Assembly (NCBI RefSeq): GCF_030296555.1
Contig: NZ_AP027728.1
Span: 186,001 to 250,000 of the forward strand
DNA: 64,000 nt
Direction: 5' to 3'
Origin: Microbacterium suwonense
GTDB lineage: Bacteria; Actinomycetota; Actinomycetes; Actinomycetales; Microbacteriaceae
The notes beneath the pieces are model-generated. The model saw only the letters and a program-made list of their open reading frames with translations, had not been told where the DNA came from and searched no databases. Made by a program: the position numbers and the translations under genes. Shown here piece by piece: positions 53,908-61,175 of this stretch. Within the stretch, counting starts at the first letter, position 1; every line of letters begins with the position of its first letter.

Positions 53908-56060
53908 CAGACTGCCCGCCCCTGGTTGATCTCGAAATTCTGCAGGTACGACTCGTAGAGCCGCACCATGTCAAGCTCCGACGGAAGCTCCCGGCACACC
54001 ATCTGGAATGCTGCATCGTCGTCCGTGACGACGAATACAGTGCGAACGCTCTCGGCATCGCGCATCGCTGCGAAGAATGCCTCGGCGTTGTCGATGTTCT
54101 CCAGCACCGCATACACCTCGGACAAATCCCAGCCGCGGTCACCGAGGTCATCGACGATGCGCCCGGCCGAGCCAGCCCGCAACCACAGCATCGGTGCGAT
54201 GCGCTCGAACGCACGGTTGTGGCGAACCGAGAGGGGCGACTCGTACGTCAGGGTGAAGAACGCTGCGTTCTCCTCAAAGCCGTCAGCCATCGGAAACTCG
54301 TCAGTGAACTTGTAGTCACCCTTGATCGGCTCACCATCTGGCGTTCTGCCGGTGATCGCGGCACGGATGCGTGGCTTCGTGATGTAGTCACAGATGCCCC
54401 ATTGCTCCCATTCGGGGTCACCGGGGCGCAGTCCCTGCATGCGCAGCCCCTTCTGCTCGTCGGCTCCCACCTCGTTGTTCGTGACCGAAATGCACTGACG
54501 GAATCCGTTGTCCTGATGATTCAGTCGCATGACGGCATGTGCTGTGGATCCAGAGCCGGAGAAGTAGTCGAGCACCACTGCGTCTGGCTTGTCCTTGATG
54601 AAGAACCGCAACGAATCCTCGACCGCGTATAGGGCTTTGGGGAATGGGAACTTCGCAGAATCCAGTAATCGATTGAGGAGCTGAGAACCATGGTAAGTCG
54701 CATCGTGGCTTGAGATATTCCACTGAGTGCCAGGAATAAACTCTCTTTTGTAGTCGCTGGCGTCTACGATCACCTGCCCGCTCTCGGGGTGACGACCTAC
54801 CACCTCCACTTGACCGGATTGAATCTTCTGGATGCTTCCCCTCTTTAGGTAGCTGATCGGATACCCGTTATCGTTCTTTTGGCCTACGCGCACATAGCCA
54901 CGCTCGACCAAGTCAAGCAACGCACCAGACGAAATTTGCCAGTTCGCTTCGGTGCCGTCTGGCCTGATCGGCCAAACAATTTCATAGCCATCTTCAGAAA
55001 CAAGTTGGTTATCCCGGGGCGTGTTCAGGGGCGGGGCGTCGCCCGCGCCGACAATTCTAGGCCCAATGGGATCGACATAGATGGGGTAGAAGAGTCCAGG
55101 TCTATCCGAACGCAGTGAGTTGGTTCCACTCCTTCTCAACTGTGACCAGACAATGCCTTGCGAAGCCCCAGTCGTCCCTTTGTTCTTCCCGAGAGCCCAG
55201 TCATCGGAAAGTGGGAGGGGCTGCACGAAAGAACCTCCCAGTTGGACGAAGAAGATGTACTCATCGGTGCGATAGAACTGTGATCCCCTGGCAACGCCCT
55301 TTTGCGCGATGATGCTAGAGACCATCTGGATTCGCGCTTCAGGGAACATCTGCTCCAACAGCATCCCAAGCCGCAGGTACTCCTTCTCGTCGATCGTGAC
55401 TATGAGCACGGAGTCTTCGGGGTTCAGGAGTTCGCGCGCCACCAGGAGCCGACGTTCCATGAACGCGAGCCACTTTGAGTGGCGGTAGTCGTCATCGCCT
55501 TCGACGTAGTCGTTGTTGTACTTCCAGTCGCGGGCGCCGGTGTTGTAGGGCGGGTCGATGTAGATCGCGTCGATCTTGCCGCGGTGCGTGTAGGTCAGCA
55601 TTTCGAGGGCGTGATAGTTCTCAGCGTTGATCACCGTATGGAATGGCTTATCGCCGCCACGCTCGACCCGCCCAGTCTCGACGAGGCCTGGGAAGATCTT
55701 GTCGTCAAACTCAGCCACGACCACGAGATCATCGAGTGGTGCGGTTCGCCGCTCGGGTGCATCGGTTACGTTCTCAACCAAATGCGCGAGCTGGGCACCG
55801 GTCTCATCCGAGGTGAATGACTCCACCCGCCAGAGCCGCGCGTCGCCCTTGGCAGTCTCGCCTCGTGGAGGGAGCACCCGCACTTTCGAGCCACGGCGCA
55901 CCGGCTGGCCAGGCAGCTCGACAGCTTCGGGCTGGTGGCGTTCGAAGACAAGACCGAAGCTGCGTCGCTTCGTCAGAGCGGTGATCTCTTTTTCGAGATC
56001 CGCCCCGAGCTGGGGGTCGGCGCTACGCAGTTGACGGAGTAGATCCGTAAGGCGTGACAT
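53907..56060 (-). CDS. mod: Type III-like DNA methyltransferase (Mod)
   Basis: A 717-aa N6-adenine or N4-cytosine methyltransferase of the beta class. DPPYNTG (motif IV) in AIYIDPPYNTGARDW precedes VLDYFSGSGSTAHAVM (motif I), the order typical of type III Mod proteins. The long region between is the target-recognition part; the C-terminus is helical. It protects host DNA and guides Res. Start ATG 56060, 3 bp after the stop of the HTH gene. Confidence 0.9.
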   Translation of the reverse strand: MSRLTDLLRQLRSADPQLGADLEKEITALTKRRSFGLVFERHQPEAVELPGQPVRRGSKVRVLPPRGETAKGDARLWRVESFTSDETGAQLAHLVENVTDAPERRTAPLDDLVVVAEFDDKIFPGLVETGRVERGGDKPFHTVINAENYHALEMLTYTHRGKIDAIYIDPPYNTGARDWKYNNDYVEGDDDYRHSKWLAFMERRLLVARELLNPEDSVLIVTIDEKEYLRLGMLLEQMFPEARIQMVSSIIAQKGVARGSQFYRTDEYIFFVQLGGSFVQPLPLSDDWALGKNKGTTGASQGIVWSQLRRSGTNSLRSDRPGLFYPIYVDPIGPRIVGAGDAPPLNTPRDNQLVSEDGYEIVWPIRPDGTEANWQISSGALLDLVERGYVRVGQKNDNGYPISYLKRGSIQKIQSGQVEVVGRHPESGQVIVDASDYKREFIPGTQWNISSHDATYHGSQLLNRLLDSAKFPFPKALYAVEDSLRFFIKDKPDAVVLDYFSGSGSTAHAVMRLNHQDNGFRQCISVTNNEVGADEQKGLRMQGLRPGDPEWEQWGICDYITKPRIRAAITGRTPDGEPIKGDYKFTDEFPMADGFEENAAFFTLTYESPLSVRHNRAFERIAPMLWLRAGSAGRIVDDLGDRGWDLSEVYAVLENIDNAEAFFAAMRDAESVRTVFVVTDDDAAFQMVCRELPSELDMVRLYESYLQNFEINQGRAV

Positions 56061-56063
56061 CGG

Positions 56064-56252
56064 CTAATCGTTCTCCTTTGTCGAGGCGCCGCCTTGGCGC
56101 ACCCACTCGTCAACTTCGCTGACCTGAAACTTCCAGAGGCGACCGACCTTGTGCGCGGGCATGTTCTGGGTGCTGATCCACGCGTACACGGTGTCTTTGG
56201 AGACGCCGAGATGGGAGGCAATCTCATCGGCAGAAAGCCATGGCTCAGTCAT
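56064..56252 (-). CDS. HTH (excisionase-type) protein heading the restriction operon
   Basis: A 62-aa MerR-like/excisionase-type DNA-binding protein: WLSADEIASHLGVSKDTVYA and HKVGRLWKFQVSEVDEWV. ATG 56252. First gene of the mod-res-SNF2 operon, 3 bp from mod. It probably regulates the operon, for example delaying restriction until methylation is done. Distinct from the element excisionase at 13702. Confidence 0.8.
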   Translation of the reverse strand: MTEPWLSADEIASHLGVSKDTVYAWISTQNMPAHKVGRLWKFQVSEVDEWVRQGGASTKEND

Positions 56253-56569
56253 ATCGCCTCCGCGGCGTTTCGGTGGAACAGACGGTACTAAACCGGATCT
56301 TATCGGCTACAGGCCAGTTATCTCGGAATGAGTACGGCCTTTCGGTCGCAGCCATGCATCGCGGCAGCATCCGCCCGGGTGGCACGACGAAATCCAGCAC
56401 GAACGATGACAACCCGGCGTCGCCCCGTTCGGTATGTCGATGTGCATCCACTTACTCATGCCGCGACCGAGTACTGATGATCTGCCCGTCGTTCGGGTGT
56501 ACTCGGCCGCGGCAACAGGACCGTCGCGTAATCGCGCGCGGCCCGGGTTGATTCGATTCGTCTTCTGAC
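56253..56569. other. 317-bp intergenic region
   Basis: Lies between the divergent-side start of the restriction operon and the copB stop. It should hold the operon promoter on the minus strand; a TAAGAT box at about 56294-56302 is possible but no good -35 is seen. No gene, RNA or clear terminator recognised. A short inverted repeat CTGAC/GTCAG lies near the copB stop (56566-56582). Confidence 0.5.
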
Positions 56570-58846
56570 TCAATGGGTCAGGGCGGATTCGCGTTTCGTC
56601 GGTTGGAGTGGTGCCAGCTTCTCCGGGTCCAGCTCATGACGGCGGAGCAGTTGAGCGTTCAGGGCGACGATGATCGTGGAGAGCGACATCAGCACGGCGG
56701 CTGCGGCCGGTGGGAGCGTGAAACCGATCGGCGCGAGCACGCCTGCGGCCAGCGGCACAGAGATCACGTTGTAGGCGGTTGCCCACACCAGGTTCTGCAC
56801 CATCTTCCGGTAGGAGGCGTGTGAAAGCTCGATCGCACTCAACACGGCGCGCGGGTCGCTCGATACCAGGACGATGCCTGCCGACTCGATCGCGACGTCG
56901 GTACCCGCACCGATCGCGACACCCACATCCGCGCGGGCAAGAGCAGGTGCATCGTTCACGCCGTCGCCAACCATCGCGACCTTGTAACCGCGGTTCTGCA
57001 ACTCGGCGACCTTGTCGGACTTGTCGCCAGGCAGAACGCCCGCAAAGACCTCATCGATGCCAAGGTCAGCTGCAACCGCATCCGCCACCTGCTGGGCGTC
57101 GCCGGTGATCATGCCCACGCGAATGCCACGTCGATGCAGTTCATCGATGGCCGCGCGAGACTCGGGACGAATCACATCTTGCAGCGCGAATGCGCCCTCG
57201 ATGCGACCGTCGATAACCGCGAAGAGGACGCTCGATCCAAGCGACTCCCATTCGGAGACCTTCGCTTGAATACCCTCGGGGATGGGCAGGCCAAGTGAGT
57301 CGAGCAGGCGCGGTCCACCAACCCGCACTTCGACGCCATCCACAGTTGCTGTGACCCCTACGCCCGGCTCGGAACGGAACGCGTCCACCGATGGCATGGC
57401 CGATCCGGCAGCGTGTTCCTGCGCCCATGCGCCGATGGCGCGGGCGACCGGGTGCTCGCTGGGAGATTCTGCGGCAGCAGCCAACCGGAAGACGCGCTGC
57501 GGGTCGGCGCCCGGGACGACGGTTGCCGCCGTGACCGCGTGGCGACCCTCGGTGAGGGTTCCGGTCTTGTCGAACATGACGACGTCGACGCTGCGCATGC
57601 GCTCAAGCGCCAGACGGTCCTTGACGAGAACGCCAGCGCGAGCGGCGCGCTCGGTTGCGATGGAAATCACGAGCGGAATGGCAAGACCCAGCGCGTGCGG
57701 ACACGCGATGATCAGCACCGTCACGGCGCGAGTGATTGCATCGGCGGGGCTACCGACAATGAGCCACACGATCACGGTGATGATGGCCGCGGTGACGGCG
57801 AAGTAGAACAGCAAGGCCGCTGCCCGGTCGGCGAGTGCCTGCGCGCGGGTGGACGATGCCTGCGCATCAGCAACCAGTCGACGAATGCCAGCCAGGGCGG
57901 TGTTCTCGCCAACGGCGGTCACACGAACCTGGATTGCGGAGTCGGTGGCGATGGTGCCCGCGGTGACCGCGTCTCCAGCTGTGCGGGTGACGGTCGTTGA
58001 TTCACCGGTGACCATGGACTCATCCATGTCGGCGAACCCAGTTTCTACAGTGCCGTCGGCGGGCACGCGCCCTCCGGCTCGAACGAGGACGAGGTCACCC
58101 GTTGCGACATCGGTGCTCGGTACTTGCTCCACGGTTCCGTCTGCGCGGACCAGCTCTGCGGTATCGGGTAGCAACGCAGCGAGGGCATCAAGAGCGCTGG
58201 ATGCCCCACCGAGCGCGCGCATTTCCAGCCAGTGCCCGAGGAGCATGATGACCACGAGCAGGGCGAGTTCCCACCAGAAGTCGAGGTCAAGTCCAGCGCC
58301 CAGCGACGTGGCCCAGGATGCGAGGAACGCGACGGTGATGGCCATCGCGATCAGTAGCATCATGCCTGGTTGCCGAAGCCGAATCTCCCGCAGCGCGCCC
58401 TTCAAGAACGGCATGCCGCCGTAGAAGAAGATGACCGTGCCAAGGACCGGGGCGATCCATGTCGTCCAGCCGGTTTCAGGTATGTGGTAGCCGAATATCA
58501 TCGCGACCATCGGACTGAAGATGACCACCGGAATCGACAGCACAAGTGTCACCCAGAACCGGTTGCGGAACATCGCGACGCTGTGTCCGGCATGCGCGCC
58601 CGGGTCATGATCTGCGTGGGCGTCGTGGTTCGCATGGCCCGCATGGCCCGCATGGGCGTCGTGGGCGGCATGCTGATCCGGACGCGCGTCGGTAGCGGTT
58701 TCAGCGTGCGCGTGGTGATCAGGATGCGCCTGTGCCTGATGATGGTCGTGGTGGCCGGATGCGTTGTCCCTAGGTAGCGCCTCCGGCGGGTGATCGCCGT
58801 GACCTCCCGAGTGGTCGTGGTGCTCATGGGCTGGATCTCGATGCAT
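56570..58846 (-). CDS. copB: Copper-exporting P1B ATPase, CopB type
   Basis: A 758-aa P1B-type ATPase. The first 90 residues are extremely His- and Asp-rich (HEHHDHSGGHGDH, HAGHANHDAHADHDPGAHAG), a metal-binding tail. Membrane motif ACPHALGLAIP is the CPH form of CopB-type pumps; actuator MVTGESTTVTR; phosphorylation DKTGTLTEGR; GDGVNDAPALA. It should export copper (Cu+ or Cu2+). Last gene of the DUF6153-DUF305-cueP-copB operon. Intact, unlike the cadA pump. Confidence 0.93.
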   Translation of the reverse strand: MHRDPAHEHHDHSGGHGDHPPEALPRDNASGHHDHHQAQAHPDHHAHAETATDARPDQHAAHDAHAGHAGHANHDAHADHDPGAHAGHSVAMFRNRFWVTLVLSIPVVIFSPMVAMIFGYHIPETGWTTWIAPVLGTVIFFYGGMPFLKGALREIRLRQPGMMLLIAMAITVAFLASWATSLGAGLDLDFWWELALLVVIMLLGHWLEMRALGGASSALDALAALLPDTAELVRADGTVEQVPSTDVATGDLVLVRAGGRVPADGTVETGFADMDESMVTGESTTVTRTAGDAVTAGTIATDSAIQVRVTAVGENTALAGIRRLVADAQASSTRAQALADRAAALLFYFAVTAAIITVIVWLIVGSPADAITRAVTVLIIACPHALGLAIPLVISIATERAARAGVLVKDRLALERMRSVDVVMFDKTGTLTEGRHAVTAATVVPGADPQRVFRLAAAAESPSEHPVARAIGAWAQEHAAGSAMPSVDAFRSEPGVGVTATVDGVEVRVGGPRLLDSLGLPIPEGIQAKVSEWESLGSSVLFAVIDGRIEGAFALQDVIRPESRAAIDELHRRGIRVGMITGDAQQVADAVAADLGIDEVFAGVLPGDKSDKVAELQNRGYKVAMVGDGVNDAPALARADVGVAIGAGTDVAIESAGIVLVSSDPRAVLSAIELSHASYRKMVQNLVWATAYNVISVPLAAGVLAPIGFTLPPAAAAVLMSLSTIIVALNAQLLRRHELDPEKLAPLQPTKRESALTH

Positions 58847-58940
58847 GGTGAAGTCCTAATCTCTAGGTGGGTGCGTCGGGCTCGATGCCCCGCTGTTGTC
58901 GGGTGGGAGTCGCCGTGTTTCATCGGGCGGCTCCCGAAAA

Positions 58941-59519
58941 TCACGTGAGCTGGAGCGTGGTGATGCAGGTCGCGGCGTCGTTCGCGGTCGAGAACGGGGT
59001 CTCGCCGGTCTTCCCGTCGTAAGTCACCTCGATCGTCCCGCTCAGGTCGCGGGGGAGCCAGAACCCAGCGAACCCGTTGTCGAACGTGGTCGTGGTCTCT
59101 TCGAGAATCACGTCACCGGTCGCATCGTCGATGAACCGCACCTCGATTTGCTGCGCAGAGAGTTCTCCTCGGCAGGTCGTGAGGCTGTGGTAAAAGCACT
59201 CGTGAGTCTGCGACACGAAGGGGGCGACCGAGACATAGGTCACGTCATCCGGCATGTCCAAGGAGACTTCGGTGACGTTGTCGGTCAGGACGAGGGCATC
59301 GGGCTGCACGGATGCGATCAAGTCGGCAGGTCGGTCGCTTACGTTCATCCGGTCGAGCGTGTCGATGATCTCCGTCGCCGACATGTCGGTCAGGTTGTGA
59401 GAGGCGAGCAGGTCGGCGCCAGGAGTGTCGGGCGCCGCAGGCTCCGGGGCGGAGCACCCAGCAAGCGTAAGAGAGAGGATTGCCGCAGCTGCCGCGGCAA
59501 GGGTTGTGAGTCGTTTCAT
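58941..59519 (-). CDS. cueP: CueP family copper-binding lipoprotein
   Basis: A 192-aa lipoprotein: signal peptide with lipobox LTLAGC (Cys22), and CueP-family features SVAPFVSQTHECFYHSLTTC, RGELSAQQIEVRF and TTTTFDNGFAGFWLPRDLSG. CueP binds periplasmic copper; here it would be surface-anchored. ATG 59519. Between DUF305 and copB with a strong hairpin in front of it. Confidence 0.88.
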   Translation of the reverse strand: MKRLTTLAAAAAAILSLTLAGCSAPEPAAPDTPGADLLASHNLTDMSATEIIDTLDRMNVSDRPADLIASVQPDALVLTDNVTEVSLDMPDDVTYVSVAPFVSQTHECFYHSLTTCRGELSAQQIEVRFIDDATGDVILEETTTTFDNGFAGFWLPRDLSGTIEVTYDGKTGETPFSTANDAATCITTLQLT

Positions 59520-59600
59520 AACGTCGTCGTCTTTCAGTCGAGGCCCGGCTGCGGTCCTGGATAGCCAAGGGTGCGCAACCGGTGCTGTGTGTCGGTGTTG

Positions 59601-59638
59601 CTGGGGTCGGCGCGTAAATAGCTTCGCGCCGACCCCAG
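59601..59638. terminator. Perfect 14-bp stem hairpin between the DUF305 and cueP genes
   Basis: CTGGGGTCGGCGCG (59601-59614) pairs with CGCGCCGACCCCAG (59625-59638), 10-base loop, directly after the DUF305 stop on the transcribed minus strand. There is no T-tract, so it may be a partial terminator or an mRNA-stability element setting unequal expression within the copper operon. Confidence 0.75.
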
Positions 59639-59650
59639 GGGGATGGGTGG

Positions 59651-60247
59651 TTAGAGGCTCAGCAAGATGTCGCGCATGGTCTCGATCTCACCGTTCTGGG
59701 TGTCGATGATCGCCTGTGCCATCGCGACGGCATCCGGATTCACCCCGGAATCGACCTGAGCTTGCGCCATCTCCACGGCACCCTCGTGATGCACGATCAT
59801 CTGCTCCAGGAACAGTCGGCTTGCGTCGGGTCCAGTTGCGGCTTCGAGTGCCTGCATGTCTTCCTCGGTCATCATGCCGTCCATGTGGCCGCCGTGGCCC
59901 ATGCTCATGCCATCGGTTGCGGCCTGTGGCATGCCCCAGGTTTCGAGCATGGTGTTGAGCGTGTCGATCTCAGGCTTTTGTGCGGCTTTGATTTCTTCGG
60001 CGAGGGTGACAACACGAGGGTCGATGTCATCCTTCGCGAGAATCAGGTCGGACATCTCGACGGCCTGCACATGGTGAGGGACCATCATCTGCGCGAACAT
60101 CACGTCAGCAGAGTTGAAGTCCTCCGACACTGACGATGGCGCTGTCGAAGTAGCAGGTGCGGGTTCCGCTGGGCCAGTCGTGCAACCGGCAAGGACCAGT
60201 CCGGCGGCGAGGATGCCCGGGACAATAAATAGGGTTCGGAGTTTCAT
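59651..60247 (-). CDS. DUF305 lipoprotein
   Basis: A 198-aa DUF305 family lipoprotein: lipobox VLAGC, then two similar ferritin-like helical hairpins with FAQMMVPHHVQAVEM and LEQMIVHHEGAVEMAQAQ, and a Met/His/Gly-rich loop GMSMGHGGHMDGMM that looks suited to bind copper. DUF305 genes commonly accompany copper-resistance genes. ATG 60247. Function in detail unknown. Confidence 0.88.
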   Translation of the reverse strand: MKLRTLFIVPGILAAGLVLAGCTTGPAEPAPATSTAPSSVSEDFNSADVMFAQMMVPHHVQAVEMSDLILAKDDIDPRVVTLAEEIKAAQKPEIDTLNTMLETWGMPQAATDGMSMGHGGHMDGMMTEEDMQALEAATGPDASRLFLEQMIVHHEGAVEMAQAQVDSGVNPDAVAMAQAIIDTQNGEIETMRDILLSL

Positions 60248-60325
60248 GAGTTATTCCAATACGTCGAAGAATTTGGGATCGGCAAAGCGAGGCCATGCGC
60301 ACGTGGCGCGGCCCCGGTAGACCGA

Positions 60326-60808
60326 TCAAGTTCGACTGATGGAGAGTTCTTGCGGCGATGGCGTCATCGGACGAGGCGCACCGCGGACATGCACTGCGAT
60401 CTTCAATGCGCGCGCACCGAACCAGTGATCGGTGGCCAATCGCCGGGCAAGAACGAAGAGGAAGAACACACCTGCGGTCAGGAACACGAGCATGCAGATG
60501 ACCTGGACCATGTCATGTTCGCCGCAGCTCGCTCCGCAGGCGACACCGGGATCCGAAAGTCCATCTGCGTGCGCGGCTGTTGGGTGCTCGCCATGCCCGG
60601 AGGTGACCGCCGTCGTGGGGCTTCCAGGCGCGGCTTCAGCGTGCATTATCGACGCCGTTGCAGGTGCGGCCTCGTGGCTCCCACCATGCCCGAAGGCGTG
60701 CATGAGTACGGCGCACAGGAGGAGAGCGCCGAGTGCGAATAGCGCAACGAGGAACCGGGGTGGGTGCGGGCTGACCGGACGCGAAGGGGCGGTATTCGCT
60801 ATCGACAT
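60326..60808 (-). CDS. DUF6153-type membrane protein
   Basis: A 160-aa protein with two hydrophobic helices (LVALFALGALLLCAVLMHAF and VQVICMLVFLTAGVFFLFVL) enclosing a His/Cys-rich loop (HGEHPTAAH, CGASCGEHD). It resembles DUF6153 proteins in actinobacterial copper loci. ATG 60808 has an excellent GGGAGGTGGAGGT site; a longer frame to 60838 lacks it. First gene of the copper operon, with a CsoR-type operator upstream. Confidence 0.75.
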   Translation of the reverse strand: MSIANTAPSRPVSPHPPRFLVALFALGALLLCAVLMHAFGHGGSHEAAPATASIMHAEAAPGSPTTAVTSGHGEHPTAAHADGLSDPGVACGASCGEHDMVQVICMLVFLTAGVFFLFVLARRLATDHWFGARALKIAVHVRGAPRPMTPSPQELSISRT

Positions 60809-60875
60809 ACCTCCACCTCCCGGGCCGGTAAGACTCAAATTGCCTCACCCATTCTATTCAATACCACTCCGCATG

Positions 60876-60892
60876 ATACCTCCCCGGGGTAT
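60876..60892. promoter_or_regulatory. CsoR-type copper operator
   Basis: ATACCTCCCCGGGGTAT is a near-perfect palindrome with the GC-rich centre and ATACC/GGTAT arms of known CsoR operators. On the minus strand it overlaps the -35 position of a promoter whose -10 is TAGAAT (60861-60866). It should repress the DUF6153-DUF305-cueP-copB operon until copper binds CsoR. No csoR gene is seen in the ICE part of the window. Confidence 0.75.
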
Positions 60893-61095
60893 TCAGCGGG
60901 AGTGTGGTTTCTGAGTGGCATGTGCCAAAGGACGGAGCGAGCAGCTGCCCGAGGTCGGCACTCGCGGCGTTGACCTGCGCACTGAACCAAGGTATGCCGT
61001 GGAGGTTCTTGTCGCCTGGACTTGATCGATCACGCCGGTCGTTGACACAGGCCAGACCTTCGTCTGTAGCCCCACGCGTCTGGCAGATCGAGGAA

Positions 61096-61162
61096 CGTCG
61101 CCTTCCGCGACGAGTTCGTGACGCCTCAGATGCCACATGTTCACCTCCTCCGTAACGGAGGA
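61096..61162. other. Hairpins before the relaxase gene (candidate oriT region)
   Basis: Two hairpins precede the relaxase: CGTCGC/GCGACG (61096-61101/61107-61112, 5-base loop) and TCCTCCG/CGGAGGA (61146-61152/61156-61162, TAA loop). A third inverted repeat, GCCAGAC/GTCTGGC, lies just upstream. The origin of transfer usually sits directly upstream of a MobF relaxase gene, so this is the best candidate place. The last stem also hides the GGAGGA ribosome site. The gap 60893-61175 has no gene. Confidence 0.4.
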
Positions 61163-61175
61163 TAGGTGGGCACGA

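Noticed and set aside
48442..56060. Assignment of the operon to DISARM or BREX
   Set aside because: Only the SNF2 helicase and a methyltransferase overlap with DISARM-like sets; DrmA/B/C, PglZ and BrxC-type proteins are absent.
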